Assembly: GCA_002069975.1 (NCBI GenBank)
Contig: MWCJ01000017.1
Span: 1-51,255 of the forward strand
Length of the DNA: 51,255 bases
Origin: Bacteroidetes bacterium ADurb.Bin217
Lineage (GTDB): Bacteria; Bacteroidota; Bacteroidia; Bacteroidales; UBA1715
Direction: 5' to 3'
A program made the position numbers and the translations under genes. This document shows positions 9,400 to 18,779 of the stretch, piece after piece; within the stretch, counting starts at the first letter, position 1, and each line of letters starts with the position of its first letter. Under the pieces are notes generated by a model. That model was not told where the DNA came from and did not search any database. It saw only the letters and a program-made list of their open reading frames with translations.

Positions 9400-9461
9400 C
9401 TCAAAGAATAATATCAACCAAAAATTCGTTGAGTATTACTAAAAAACTTAATTACAATACA

Positions 9462-10412
9462 ATGAAAAAAATTGCACTTTGCATTTCAGCTTGTCTATTT
9501 TCACTCATAAGTATGGCTCAGCAGCCAAAAGATTCGCTTATAAACTACATGGACATAACCGGCAAAAAACAAGGATATTGGTGTAAACGCGATGCTGCCG
9601 GGAACAAAGTATATGAAGGCACATTTAAAAACGATGTTCCAGTTGGAGAATTCAAAAAATATCATCAAAACGGTAAGATAAAATATCTGATGATATACAA
9701 TTCCAACAATAGCAATGATGTGCAAGTAACTATGTATGACATAACCGGTGAATTATCGGCAAAAGGGTTTTATTATAACAAAATAAAACACGGGACATGG
9801 CAGTATTTTGGTCAGCAAGAAAAATTACTTATGGAAGAACACTATACCATGGGAAAACTTGATGGTGCATCTACAATTTTTTGGCAAGTTGGCAATAATT
9901 TACCTGCCGAAATAAAACATTGGAAAGATAGTGTAAAACATGGCGATTGGTTTTGGTTTTACGAAACCGGGCAAATGCGAATGAAAGCCGGATATTCCAA
10001 TGGTAAATTAGAAGGACCATTCATTGTATATTTTTTCGATGGAAAAATTCATATTCAAGGGGCATACGTAAATGATCGTAGAAATGGGGTATGGAATTAT
10101 TATAATGAAGACGGAACAAGCAGAGCTGTATTAGAATATAACATGGGCACATTAGTAAACGAAGACGAAGTTGCACGTAAAGAAACAAAACTATTACAAG
10201 AAAAAATTGCACATATCCCAACATTTTCAGAACCAAATATGACAAATCCTGAGAATTATTTAGAAACGCCACAATCGAACCAAGTATTTGACCCCGAAGA
10301 CCCACAGAACTTTATACAAAATCCCGAAGCTTATATTTTTAAATCACAAATGCCCGAAGAACAAGCTCCCGATAAAAAAAGTAAAAAGAACTCACAGAAA
10401 AACAAAAAATAA
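9462..10412 (+). CDS. Secreted MORN-variant (YwqK-type) repeat protein
   Basis: 316 residues from MKKIALCISACLFSLISMAQQ, a clear signal peptide; the upstream in-frame extension overlaps the divergent gene and lies over the promoter, so it was dropped. The body holds five to six repeats of the type GKKQGYWxxxxxxGN, GEFKKYHQNGKIKY, GTWQYF, GDWFWFYETGQMRMKAGYSNGKLEG and NGVWNYYNEDGTSRA, about 23 residues each. This is the pattern of MORN/YwqK proteins. The C-terminal 90 residues are a low-complexity Pro/Gln/Lys-rich tail ending in KKSKKNSQKNKK. Such proteins are common in Bacteroidota periplasm; the role is unknown. The label YwqK family antitoxin is often attached in databases, but nothing in this context supports a toxin-antitoxin role. 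Confidence 0.82.
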   Translation: MKKIALCISACLFSLISMAQQPKDSLINYMDITGKKQGYWCKRDAAGNKVYEGTFKNDVPVGEFKKYHQNGKIKYLMIYNSNNSNDVQVTMYDITGELSAKGFYYNKIKHGTWQYFGQQEKLLMEEHYTMGKLDGASTIFWQVGNNLPAEIKHWKDSVKHGDWFWFYETGQMRMKAGYSNGKLEGPFIVYFFDGKIHIQGAYVNDRRNGVWNYYNEDGTSRAVLEYNMGTLVNEDEVARKETKLLQEKIAHIPTFSEPNMTNPENYLETPQSNQVFDPEDPQNFIQNPEAYIFKSQMPEEQAPDKKSKKNSQKNKK

Positions 10413-10442
10413 TTTGAAACTTAAAAAAAAAGTATATCTTTG
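10413..10442 (+). promoter_or_regulatory. Promoter of rpmE2
   Basis: TTTG at 10413-10416 and TATCTTTG at 10435-10442 with 18 nt between, close to the ideal Bacteroidetes -33/-7 pair. The start codon follows 47 nt later. Confidence 0.75.
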
Positions 10443-10489
10443 CAACCCGAAAAATATAGATTTAGTTTATTTTAAAATATACATATAGA

Positions 10490-10747
10490 ATGAAAAAAGG
10501 AATACATCCGGAAAATTATCGCTTAGTAGCGTTTAAGGATATGTCAAATGAAGAAGTGTTTATTACAAGATCTGCAGCTCCGTCAAAAGAAACTATTGAA
10601 GTTAACGGTGTTGAATATCCGGTAATTAAATTAGAAGTTTCAAGTTATTCACATCCATTCTATACCGGTAAAATGAAATTTGTTGACACAGCTGGACGTG
10701 TTGATAAATTCCGTAACAAATACAAAGCTCATTTGGAAAAAAAATAA
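10490..10747 (+). CDS. rpmE2: 50S ribosomal protein L31 type B
   Basis: 85 residues, full length for type B L31: MKKGIHPENYRLVAFKDMSN, SSYSHPFYTGKMKFVDTAGRVDKFRNKY and a Lys-rich end. It lacks the zinc-binding Cys residues of type A L31, so it is the zinc-independent form. L31 sits at the central protuberance and bridges the ribosomal subunits. The gene has its own promoter just upstream and a strong terminator 15 nt after its stop, so it is monocistronic. No Zur-type operator was recognised. Confidence 0.96.
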   Translation: MKKGIHPENYRLVAFKDMSNEEVFITRSAAPSKETIEVNGVEYPVIKLEVSSYSHPFYTGKMKFVDTAGRVDKFRNKYKAHLEKK

Positions 10748-10761
10748 AAACATTATTAATA

Positions 10762-10798
10762 TAAAAAAAGCCGTTTCATATACTTGAAGCGGCTTTTT
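10762..10798 (+). terminator. Rho-independent terminator of rpmE2
   Basis: Stem AAAGCCGTTTCA/TGAAGCGGCTTT (one G-T position) with a 6-nt loop, followed by a T-run. Confidence 0.9.
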
Positions 10799-10932
10799 TA
10801 ATTTATAAGCATACGCATAGTATAATAAAATGAATACATTTCTATTTTGTTAAAAAAAAGTAGTAATATTACATTCAATAATTTAGATACATTGAAATAC
10901 ATACAAGTTTCACCCAATTTTAATATAAACCT

Positions 10933-12105
10933 ATGAATGTAGTTCTGTTTGATTCGTACCGTAGAAATGACTTAAAACCACTAACCTATACTCGTCCAGT
11001 AGCTGAAATTCGATGCGGAATTTTAACTATTAAAGAAAAATGGGATGTAGTATTACATACTACTTGTTCGTATTTAACCGAACCTTACTTACAAAACAAA
11101 TACCCGATGATTGAAGCTGCAGAAACACTATATATTAATGCGGCTTGCTTACCTACAGCTACTTTAGTTGAAGAAGTTTTGCAACTACAATCAGGCGAAG
11201 CATTATGTTGTAATGATGAATTGATTGCTGTGAATACAAAAAACACATTTATAGAACAACCCGAAGCATATACCTGTAGCGAAACATTATCGGACTTACG
11301 AAAAATTCAATATCCATGGGATATATTTACCCTTAACTCATTTGAAATTGATTCTGATTTTGCCTTACTTACCAAACACAAAACTTCTCAAAAAATAAGC
11401 TCTACAAATAATATAATAGCTCCCGAAAATATTTTTATTGAACCCGATGCTATAGTAGAATTTGCAACAATTAATGCTTCAAAAGGCAAAGTGTATATAG
11501 GCAAATATGCCGAAATTATGGAAGGAGCAGTAGTGCGAGGACCATTTGCCCTATGCAATAATGCCACAGTAAAAATGGCCGCGAAAATATACGAAGGAAC
11601 TACAATTGGACCATATTGCAAAGTAGGAGGCGAAGTTCAAAATTCTGTGTTTTTTGGATATTCAAATAAAGGTCATGATGGATATTTAGGTAATTCAGTA
11701 TTAGGAGAATGGTGTAATTTAGGTGCAGACACGAATAATTCAAATCTAAAAAACGACTATTCCGATGTAAAAGTATGGAATTATACAAGCGAACGATTTA
11801 TGAAAACAGGGTTACAATTTTGCGGATTAATTATGGGCGACCATTCCAAATCGGCAATCAACACTATGTTTAACACAGGCACAGTGGTGGGAGTTAGCTC
11901 AAATGTATTCGGTTCTGGATTTCCTCGTAATTTTTTTCCATCGTTTTCGTGGGGAGGTGCTGAAGGTATGAGCGAATATGCCTTAAAAAAAGCATGCGAT
12001 ACAGCTCAAAGAGTATATTCACGAAGATCAAAGGTATTCGACCAAATTGAAATTGACATATTTTCGCATATTTTTGAAGAAACCAAGAAATATCGTCGAT
12101 ATTAG
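10933..12105 (+). CDS. GlmU-like putative sugar-nucleotidyltransferase with left-handed beta-helix
   Basis: 390 residues. The N-terminal part (MNVVLFDSYRRNDLKPLTYTRPVAEIRCGILTI) is the Bacteroidota-specific variant of the sugar-1-phosphate nucleotidyltransferase fold. From about residue 155 a hexapeptide-repeat left-handed beta-helix follows (VYIGKYAEIMEGAVVRGPFALCNNA, YEGTTIGPYCKVGGEV, GNSVLGEWCNLGADT). The arrangement recalls GlmU/Glc-1-P thymidylyltransferases. The usual GGxGTRL nucleotide loop is not present at the N-terminus, so the substrate is uncertain. The C-terminal half is very well conserved in appearance. It lies 76 nt upstream of lon on the same strand and may be co-transcribed with it. 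Confidence 0.8.
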   Translation: MNVVLFDSYRRNDLKPLTYTRPVAEIRCGILTIKEKWDVVLHTTCSYLTEPYLQNKYPMIEAAETLYINAACLPTATLVEEVLQLQSGEALCCNDELIAVNTKNTFIEQPEAYTCSETLSDLRKIQYPWDIFTLNSFEIDSDFALLTKHKTSQKISSTNNIIAPENIFIEPDAIVEFATINASKGKVYIGKYAEIMEGAVVRGPFALCNNATVKMAAKIYEGTTIGPYCKVGGEVQNSVFFGYSNKGHDGYLGNSVLGEWCNLGADTNNSNLKNDYSDVKVWNYTSERFMKTGLQFCGLIMGDHSKSAINTMFNTGTVVGVSSNVFGSGFPRNFFPSFSWGGAEGMSEYALKKACDTAQRVYSRRSKVFDQIEIDIFSHIFEETKKYRRY

Positions 12106-12181
12106 TCAGGTGGCACAGCTATTGACTTGTTAACACACAACAAATAAATGAGCTTAGTACTGACAATTTGACTTTATATAT

Positions 12182-14620
12182 ATGGACGATTCACAGAATT
12201 CTTTTTTACAAACTTCGGTTATGTTTAACCTTTTAGGTGCTGATTCAGAAATAATTCCATTATTTACCGATGACGATTCACTTGATTTTACAGATGTTGA
12301 AATCCCAGAAGCTCTGCCAATATTACCACTTAAAAACGCATTATTATTTCCGGGTATTGTTATGCCAATAACTGTTGCTCGCGAAAAATCAATAGAATTA
12401 GTGCGCGACTATATAAAAAAATCAAAAATAATAGGAACAGCTACCCAAAAAAATCCTCAAGTTGAAGACCCCACGATTGAGGATTTATATCAAATTGGTA
12501 CCGTTGCTCATATTTTAAGAATTTTAGAAATGCCCGACGGTAATATTACCGTTATCCTACAAGGAGTTTCTCGAATTTCATTAGTAGAACAAGTCCATAT
12601 TGACCCATATTTATATTGTACAGTTGCAAAACGCAACGATGAAAAACCCGAAATAGATAAAGAATTTGATGCTATTTTAGGTTCAATAAAAGAAATGGCA
12701 CTAAAAATTATTAGTTTATCATCGAATATTCCAAAAGAATCTACTTTTGCCATTAAAAATATTACGAATCCATTATTTCTTATAAATTTTATTTCATCGA
12801 ATGTAGATACTGCTATTGAGAATAAAATAGAATTACTAGATACAGACAATGTTAAAAATAGGGCAATTATTTTAATGAAGTATTTGGCTCAGCAAATCCA
12901 ATTGCTCGAAATTAAAAACGATATACTTACAAAAACTAGAAAAGACATAGACCAACAACAACGCGATTACTTCTTACATCAACAAATTAAACAAATTCAA
13001 AATGAATTAGGTGAAAATTCTATTGAGCAAGAAATTCAAGAAATGCGTGAAAAAGCATCAGTCAAAAAATGGTCAGAATCGTTACAAAATCATTTTAACA
13101 AAGAACTCGATAAACTTTCGAGAATGAATGCACATGCTGCCGAACATTCGGTACAATTTAATTATATACAAACTCTTTTAGAATTACCATGGAACGAGTA
13201 TTCCGATGATAATTTTGACTTAGATCATGCTCAAAGTATTTTAGACGAAGATCATTTTGGCTTAGAAAAAGTAAAAGAACGAATTATTGAACATTTGGCT
13301 GTGCTTAAGCTTAAAGGCGATTTTAAATCACCTATTATTTGTTTATACGGACCTCCCGGCGTAGGAAAAACATCGTTAGGAAAATCTATTGCAAAAGCTC
13401 TCAATCGTAAATATTGCCGAATTTCTTTGGGGGGATTACACGATGAATCGGAAATTCGTGGACACCGAAAAACATATATAGGTGCAATGCCCGGTCGAAT
13501 TATTCAAAACCTAAAAAAAGTTCAATCTTCGAATCCGGTATTTGTACTCGACGAGGTTGATAAAGTTGGCAAAGATTTTAGAGGAGACCCGGAATCTGCG
13601 TTACTCGAAGTTCTTGACCCCGAACAAAACAATAGTTTTTACGATAATTATTTAGAACAAGACTATGATTTAAGCAAGGTCTTATTTATAGCTACTGCCA
13701 ACAATATTGCAAATATAAGCTCTGCCTTACGTGACCGAATGGAAATGATAGAAGTTTCAGGCTATATTATGGAAGAAAAAATCGAAATTGCGTTGCGACA
13801 TCTTATTCCCAATCAAATTATAAATCATGGAGTAGATGCACATAATATTTCTTTTGAACATGATGCTATTGCATATATTGTAAACCATTATACACGAGAA
13901 TCTGGAGTTCGCGATTTAGACAAAAAAATTGCAAGCGTAATTCGTAATTATGCTAAGAAAATAGCAATGAATAAACAGATTGATTCTACAATTACAACAG
14001 AACACGTACAACAAATTCTTGGTCCGGAATTATTTTCGCCCGATTTATATGAATCGAACGAAATTGCCGGAGTTGTAACCGGACTTGCATGGACAGCTGC
14101 TGGAGGCGATATATTATTTGTTGAAACAAGTTTAAGCCAAGGTAAGGGTACATTAACACTTACCGGAAATTTAGGTACAGTAATGAAAGAATCTGCCACA
14201 CTTGCATTAGAATACATAAAAGCACATGCGAAAGATTTTGCCATTGATACGCAACTCTTTGAAACAACAAATGTTCACGTACACGTACCCGAAGGGGCTA
14301 TACCCAAAGATGGACCATCGGCAGGTGTTACTATGGTTACCTCTATGCTCAGTGCATTTACTAAACGGAAAGTGAAAAAACGAATAGCTATGACCGGAGA
14401 AATTACCCTAAGAGGTAAAGTATTGCCTGTAGGAGGAATAAAAGAAAAAATTTTGGCTGCAAAACGTGCCGGGATACAACAAATAATAATGTGCAGTAAA
14501 AACAAAAAAGATGTTGAAGCTGTAGGGAAACAATATATTCATGGACTAACATTTACATATGTTGATACAATTGACCAAGTTGTATCACATGCATTGTTAA
14601 AACAAAAAGTAACTGTATAA
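12182..14620 (+). CDS. lon: ATP-dependent Lon protease
   Basis: 812 residues. Lon degrades misfolded and regulatory proteins in the cytoplasm. It shows the N-terminal substrate-binding domain (ALPILPLKNALLFPGIVMPI, about residues 40-60), a coiled-coil region near 260-300, the AAA+ Walker A GPPGVGKTSLGKS near residue 390 and Walker B VFVLDEVDKVG. The proteolytic domain carries the Ser-Lys dyad (PKDGPSAGVTMV near 710; GGIKEKILAAKRAG near 750). Length and order are those of LonA. Its stop codon is directly followed by the ATG of a hemerythrin-like gene, which overlaps a LuxR-type gene, so the three probably form one operon; a link to stress or redox sensing is inference. Confidence 0.97.
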   Translation: MDDSQNSFLQTSVMFNLLGADSEIIPLFTDDDSLDFTDVEIPEALPILPLKNALLFPGIVMPITVAREKSIELVRDYIKKSKIIGTATQKNPQVEDPTIEDLYQIGTVAHILRILEMPDGNITVILQGVSRISLVEQVHIDPYLYCTVAKRNDEKPEIDKEFDAILGSIKEMALKIISLSSNIPKESTFAIKNITNPLFLINFISSNVDTAIENKIELLDTDNVKNRAIILMKYLAQQIQLLEIKNDILTKTRKDIDQQQRDYFLHQQIKQIQNELGENSIEQEIQEMREKASVKKWSESLQNHFNKELDKLSRMNAHAAEHSVQFNYIQTLLELPWNEYSDDNFDLDHAQSILDEDHFGLEKVKERIIEHLAVLKLKGDFKSPIICLYGPPGVGKTSLGKSIAKALNRKYCRISLGGLHDESEIRGHRKTYIGAMPGRIIQNLKKVQSSNPVFVLDEVDKVGKDFRGDPESALLEVLDPEQNNSFYDNYLEQDYDLSKVLFIATANNIANISSALRDRMEMIEVSGYIMEEKIEIALRHLIPNQIINHGVDAHNISFEHDAIAYIVNHYTRESGVRDLDKKIASVIRNYAKKIAMNKQIDSTITTEHVQQILGPELFSPDLYESNEIAGVVTGLAWTAAGGDILFVETSLSQGKGTLTLTGNLGTVMKESATLALEYIKAHAKDFAIDTQLFETTNVHVHVPEGAIPKDGPSAGVTMVTSMLSAFTKRKVKKRIAMTGEITLRGKVLPVGGIKEKILAAKRAGIQQIIMCSKNKKDVEAVGKQYIHGLTFTYVDTIDQVVSHALLKQKVTV

Positions 14621-15343
14621 ATGTATCAAACAAATAAACTATTTGTAACACCACAGGTATCAATGACAGAATTGATATCAGAAAACCCATCGTTATTGGT
14701 TTTACTCGAACACTTCGATACCGATTGTGTTGTTCACGATGATAGTGTTCATGAATTTTGTACACATCATAATATACCCGAAAATGTATTTATATTGTTT
14801 GCAAACATTTATAATGGAATTATACCAACGGCATTACCAGAATTTTCTAATGAAGACTGTATGGTAATGATTCGTTTTTTGGCACAAAGTCATGTATATT
14901 ATAAAACACAAAAATATCCCGAAATTGAATCATATATTATACAGTTAAGCGAATATAACAAAGCTCCCGAAATTCCTTTAATTCAAAAATTTTACTACCA
15001 ATATGTTGCCGAAGTTAACGAACATCTGGAATACGAAAATGCTACCGCATTTCCTTTTTTTATGTCACTTTTACATACACAAGAAACTACTGAGGCAAGT
15101 AACAAATTTTCTGCATTAGAATACAAAGAACATCATACAGATATAGAATGTAAATTAAGCGAACTCAAACAACTATTACTTAAACACGTACCGATTCAAA
15201 ACGATAGAATTTTACGCCGAAAAATATTAGTAAGTTTATTTGAATTAGAACAAGATTTACATATGCATTCATTAATAGAAGAAGTCATTTTAACACCTGT
15301 AATGCATGCAATAGAAAAAAAACGTTCACATGTCAAAAAGTAG
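14621..15343 (+). CDS. Hemerythrin-domain protein, RIC/ScdA-like
   Basis: 240 residues, starting at the base after the lon stop codon. The N-terminal 60 residues (VSMTELISENPSLLVLLEHFDTDC) resemble the ScdA/RIC N-terminal domain. The rest is a four-helix hemerythrin-like bundle with candidate di-iron ligands: His in AQSHVYY, His and Glu in NEHLEYENATAFPFF, His-His in KEHHTDIE, and His and Glu in DLHMHSLIEEVILTPVM. RIC proteins help repair iron-sulfur centres after nitric-oxide or oxidative damage; related proteins sense oxygen or NO. The direct coupling to lon upstream and to a LuxR-type regulator downstream (14-nt overlap) suggests a stress-sensing unit. Specific function is not proven. Confidence 0.75.
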   Translation: MYQTNKLFVTPQVSMTELISENPSLLVLLEHFDTDCVVHDDSVHEFCTHHNIPENVFILFANIYNGIIPTALPEFSNEDCMVMIRFLAQSHVYYKTQKYPEIESYIIQLSEYNKAPEIPLIQKFYYQYVAEVNEHLEYENATAFPFFMSLLHTQETTEASNKFSALEYKEHHTDIECKLSELKQLLLKHVPIQNDRILRRKILVSLFELEQDLHMHSLIEEVILTPVMHAIEKKRSHVKK

Positions 15344-15920
15344 TCATTCCATACTTATTTTAGAACCTTCCGATATTGTATACGAAGGATTAGTTTCAAT
15401 ATTACTTAATTCAGGAATTCACTATCATGTAATACGAATATCAAGTTTAGACGAAATACATCAATATTTAGAAGGGAATGATATCCTTATTATAAATCCA
15501 CAGTTTATTCATCAACATCAAATTCAATTCGAAACTATAATTTCAAAACACTCTTTGCATACCATTGCTATTCTATATTCACTATTTCCTCAAGCGATTC
15601 TATCACTATGTAAAGCAAGCATACACATTACAGATACTCCTGAGCATATAATCCAAATAATAGAACAAGACTGCAACGAAGAACACAACAATAAAAATAC
15701 TTCCGAAAAAGAACTCTTAAGCGAACGCGAAATTCAAGTATTAACAGAGTTGGTAAAAGGCTTATCAAATAAAGAAATTGCTGATGTTTTATGTATAAGT
15801 ACACATACCGTTATAAGTCATCGAAAAAATATAGTTCAAAAAACCGGTATTAAGAGTCAGGCCGGCTTAACTATATATGCACTATCTAATTCAATTATTA
15901 GTTTAGATTCTATTCAATAA
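15330..15920 (+). CDS. LuxR/NarL-type DNA-binding regulator with degenerate receiver
   Basis: 196 residues. The C-terminal 65 residues are a textbook LuxR helix-turn-helix (LLSEREIQVLTELVKGLSNKEIADVLCISTHTVISHRKNIVQKTGI). The N-terminal 120 residues have the alternating pattern of a response-regulator receiver (HSILILEPSDIVYEGLVSILL), but where the phospho-acceptor Asp should stand there is Asn (NDILIINPQF), and the conserved Lys is not seen. It therefore looks like a pseudo-receiver that would not be phosphorylated in the normal way. The start overlaps the hemerythrin gene by 14 nt, giving translational coupling. It may receive its signal from that protein; this is inference. Confidence 0.85.
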   Translation: MSKSSHSILILEPSDIVYEGLVSILLNSGIHYHVIRISSLDEIHQYLEGNDILIINPQFIHQHQIQFETIISKHSLHTIAILYSLFPQAILSLCKASIHITDTPEHIIQIIEQDCNEEHNNKNTSEKELLSEREIQVLTELVKGLSNKEIADVLCISTHTVISHRKNIVQKTGIKSQAGLTIYALSNSIISLDSIQ

Positions 15921-16069
15921 TAATTTTCTCTTTTATAAAAAAAAATACAGAACAGTAGTGTCTGATTTTACTTGTATTATTCATTTTGCAGAGTACATAC
16001 GAAATTTTACATTCATTTCGTTAGTATAAACACAAATTACGCAATAGGAATTTGGTAAAAAAAATTAGC

Positions 16070-16648
16070 ATGAAAAAAATACTATATATATTACTATGGC
16101 TTAGTATTAGTTCATTTGCATACTCTCAACAATGCGAATCAAAATTATCCAATGCTGCTATAGAAATTACAAAACAGCATGTTCAATATAATCCTGCATA
16201 TATAGTTATTCCCTACCCTATGGGAGATGTACCGTCAAACACAGGAGTGTGTACCGATGTTGTAATTCGAGCATATAGAATAATTGGTATAGATTTACAG
16301 AAAGAAGTGCACGAGGACATGCGAGCAAATTTTAATGCATACCCATCAAAGTGGGGATTACGGAAGCCCGACACGAATATCGATCATAGAAGAGTTCCTA
16401 ATCTTATGACATTTTTTTCGCGAAACGGAAATTCATTACCCATTACTCAAAATCCGAAAGACTATAAACCGGGACATATTGTTTCTTGGGATTTAGGAGG
16501 AGGAGTAACTCACATAGGAATTGTAATAAACAAAAAAAGCGTCGATGAACAACGGTATCTTATTGTTCACAATATTGGTTCCGGGCAAGTTGTTGAAGAT
16601 TGTTTATTTGCTTATAGAATTATTGGGCATTACACCTATTGTAGGTAA
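16070..16648 (+). CDS. Secreted DUF1287 protein
   Basis: 192 residues from MKKILYILLWLSISSFAYSQQ (signal peptide). The frame is open 18 nt further up only from a TTG, so the ATG was chosen. The mature domain reads MGDVPSNTGVCTDVVIRAYR, then MRANFNAYPSKWGLRKPDTNIDHRRVPNLMTFF, and GHIVSWDLGGGVTHIGIVI, the DUF1287 pattern. With its conserved Cys (GVCTDVV), a His (THIGIV) and a further polar region (VHNIGSGQVVED), the fold resembles NlpC/P60-like cysteine hydrolases, so a cell-wall or peptide hydrolase is possible; activity is not established. It is convergent, 3 nt apart, with the flippase-like gene. Confidence 0.85.
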   Translation: MKKILYILLWLSISSFAYSQQCESKLSNAAIEITKQHVQYNPAYIVIPYPMGDVPSNTGVCTDVVIRAYRIIGIDLQKEVHEDMRANFNAYPSKWGLRKPDTNIDHRRVPNLMTFFSRNGNSLPITQNPKDYKPGHIVSWDLGGGVTHIGIVINKKSVDEQRYLIVHNIGSGQVVEDCLFAYRIIGHYTYCR

Positions 16649-16651
16649 CTC

Positions 16652-17590
16652 TTACTTTCTGTATCGAAACAGCAAATATGAGCCATAGAGAGTTGGCGGT
16701 ACTATATTAATTATCCACAACAACATACTTACCTGAAAAATTGTAATTTCGTGTGTTGTAAACATTCCAAAAACTACCATAGCAACAGAACCACGAATTC
16801 CCACTTCGCCCAATATAGATGTAGGAATAACGGTTGTAAAAAAATAAGTAAGAAATACAGAAATACACAACTGCACAAAAGTAATTTCGGGTAAAAACAT
16901 ATGTGCGAGCAACATAAATTGTCCCGAAAAAATTACATATCTACTTATACTAAATACAAAAACATGCAAAATGTCTGCACGACTATATTTTGCATACGTA
17001 TGAACCAACGAAACATACTTACGACGCCCTAAAATTCGCATCCCCATTTTTTTAATCAGCACCGTATTTCGTAAAACTCTATAAAGCACAATACTAATAA
17101 TAACAGAAACTATAGCCACGTATCCGGCATTACTTACAGTATTTTGTGTTTGCGCAAAAACTATATAAAGAATAAAACCAACAATACCAAATAGTAAAGT
17201 AGTAATAAGTTGCACTATACTACCAATAAATGTAGCAAGCATAGTTTTTTTCTTATGTTCTTGCAGTACAAGCGACCTCCCTCCTATTTCGCCAATTCTA
17301 TTGGGAGTTACGAGTGCTAATGGCATACCTATACACACAGCCTGCAACGAAGTAAAAAAAGAAATTGGTTGAATTTTTTCTGCTAAACGTTTCCATTTAT
17401 ATGACTCAATTAACCAATTTACAAACATAAGTAGCAGAACAAAAACTAAAACAGATACAGAAAAAAGAGGATTATTGAATACCAAAAATGCATCGTGAGG
17501 CATATTGATGATTTTGTAAACAACATACCACCACGCAATAGCTATTATACTGATTTTAAGGATAATTATCGATATTTTTTTATATACCAT
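16652..17590 (-). CDS. Multi-pass membrane protein, lysylphosphatidylglycerol synthase TM-region (UPF0104) family
   Basis: 312 residues with about eight to nine hydrophobic segments. The signature segments LQAVCIGMPLALVTPNRIGEIGGRSLVLQ and FLTYFFTTVIPTSILGEVGIRGSVAMVVFGM (PxxxGExGxR-like, twice) belong to the flippase-like domain found in MprF and in stand-alone UPF0104 proteins. There is no synthetase domain, so it is only the membrane part; a lipid-translocating role is inferred. Start choice: an ATG at 17620 would add 10 residues (MFLRRANLSN); the chosen ATG places the basic MVYKK just before the first membrane segment. Divergent from rsmA. Confidence 0.78.
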   Translation of the reverse strand: MVYKKISIIILKISIIAIAWWYVVYKIINMPHDAFLVFNNPLFSVSVLVFVLLLMFVNWLIESYKWKRLAEKIQPISFFTSLQAVCIGMPLALVTPNRIGEIGGRSLVLQEHKKKTMLATFIGSIVQLITTLLFGIVGFILYIVFAQTQNTVSNAGYVAIVSVIISIVLYRVLRNTVLIKKMGMRILGRRKYVSLVHTYAKYSRADILHVFVFSISRYVIFSGQFMLLAHMFLPEITFVQLCISVFLTYFFTTVIPTSILGEVGIRGSVAMVVFGMFTTHEITIFQVSMLLWIINIVPPTLYGSYLLFRYRK

Positions 17591-17691
17591 ATTACTTAAA
17601 TTCGCTCTTCGCAAAAACATATATGTAAAAAAACACAATTTAATTTGATAATCATGAACATAATTGTTTTTTTTGCTAAAAATATTACACT

Positions 17692-18471
17692 ATGAATACT
17701 GTAAAAGCAAAAAAAAGTTTTGGTCAGCACTTTTTAAAAAGCAACGATGTAGCACAAAAAATTGCAGACTATGCACTTACACACACATGCACCAAATTCC
17801 TTGAAATTGGTCCGGGTATGGGAATGCTCACGCAGTTTTTTATAGACAAACCTATTGATTTTAAAGTTATAGAAGTAGACAACGACTCGGTAGATTATTT
17901 ATTATCGCATGAGATTGTTAAGCCCCACATGTGTATACATGCCGACTTTTTGCGTATATCTGTTCCAGATATTTTTTCGCGTTCACAATATTGCATTGTA
18001 GGAAATTTCCCCTATAATATTTCAAGTCAAATAGTTTTTAAAATGATAGAACACCGAGAATTTATTCCCGGTATGACAGGTATGTTCCAACGAGAAGTTG
18101 CACGAAGAATATGTTCACCCAAAGGCAGTAAAGAATATGGCATTCTATCGGTATTGGTACAAGCATTTTACACCACCGAATACCACTTTACACTTGACGA
18201 ACACGAATTCATACCACCCCCAAAAGTAAAATCAGGCGTAATTTCGTTATTCAGAAAACAAGATTACACATTACCCTGCGATGAAAAACAATTTTTTGAA
18301 GTAGTAAAAACCGGATTTAACCAACGCCGAAAAACGCTCAATAATTCTTTAAAAAAACTATTAGGCGACGCAAAACTACCTATTGACATAGGCTTAAAAC
18401 GTCCCGAACAGTTAGGTGTAGAAGAATTTATAGAACTCACAAACTATATAGCACAGTTGCGAAATAAGTAA
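17692..18471 (+). CDS. rsmA: 16S rRNA dimethyladenosine transferase
   Basis: 259 residues, full length. RsmA (KsgA) dimethylates two adjacent adenines near the 3' end of 16S rRNA using S-adenosylmethionine. Visible motifs: KKSFGQHFLKSNDVAQKIADYA at the start, the SAM-binding loop FLEIGPGMGMLTQFF near residue 40, VIEVDNDSVDYL, the catalytic NFPYNISSQIVFKM (NLPY-type motif IV) near residue 104, and the C-terminal FNQRRKTLNNSLKKL domain. It stands alone, with the UPF0104 gene divergent to its left. Confidence 0.97.
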   Translation: MNTVKAKKSFGQHFLKSNDVAQKIADYALTHTCTKFLEIGPGMGMLTQFFIDKPIDFKVIEVDNDSVDYLLSHEIVKPHMCIHADFLRISVPDIFSRSQYCIVGNFPYNISSQIVFKMIEHREFIPGMTGMFQREVARRICSPKGSKEYGILSVLVQAFYTTEYHFTLDEHEFIPPPKVKSGVISLFRKQDYTLPCDEKQFFEVVKTGFNQRRKTLNNSLKKLLGDAKLPIDIGLKRPEQLGVEEFIELTNYIAQLRNK

Positions 18472-18476
18472 ACCTG

Positions 18477-18728
18477 TTACGAATTGGCTTTCAGTTTATA
18501 AAACAAAATTATTGATGCCAATACTATTGTAATGCTATTTGCAATAATCATAGGTAGATTTTGTATAGAAATACCGTAATACAGCCAAAGCACAACACCG
18601 GCCGTAAAAATAATATACATATGGAGCGAAATACTTTGTGTGTCTTTAGTTTTGATTACTTGTAACGCTTGCGGTACAAACGAAAGTGTGGTTAAAAAGG
18701 CGGCACAATAGCCAATTATTTCTATCAT
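18477..18728 (-). CDS. SemiSWEET-type (PQ-loop) small sugar transporter
   Basis: 83 residues from MIEIIGYCAAFLTTLSFVPQALQVIKTKDTQSISLHMY; a longer frame starts upstream but overlaps the divergent DUF3820 gene. It shows three transmembrane segments and the PQ motif (SFVPQALQVIKTK) of MtN3/SWEET half-transporters, which dimerise to pass sugars across the inner membrane. The length fits SemiSWEETs. Its start is 51 nt from the divergent DUF3820 start, so the two share one short promoter region. Substrate unknown. Confidence 0.88.
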   Translation of the reverse strand: MIEIIGYCAAFLTTLSFVPQALQVIKTKDTQSISLHMYIIFTAGVVLWLYYGISIQNLPMIIANSITIVLASIILFYKLKANS

Positions 18729-18779
18729 ATCTGGTTGAAATTGTTTATTTTTACAAAAAAAATAAAAAATAGAATACAA

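Noticed and set aside
9267..9461. Upstream extension of the MORN-repeat gene (65 extra codons)
   Set aside because: It overlaps the start of the divergent CPBP gene and runs across the -7 box; the signal peptide begins at 9462.
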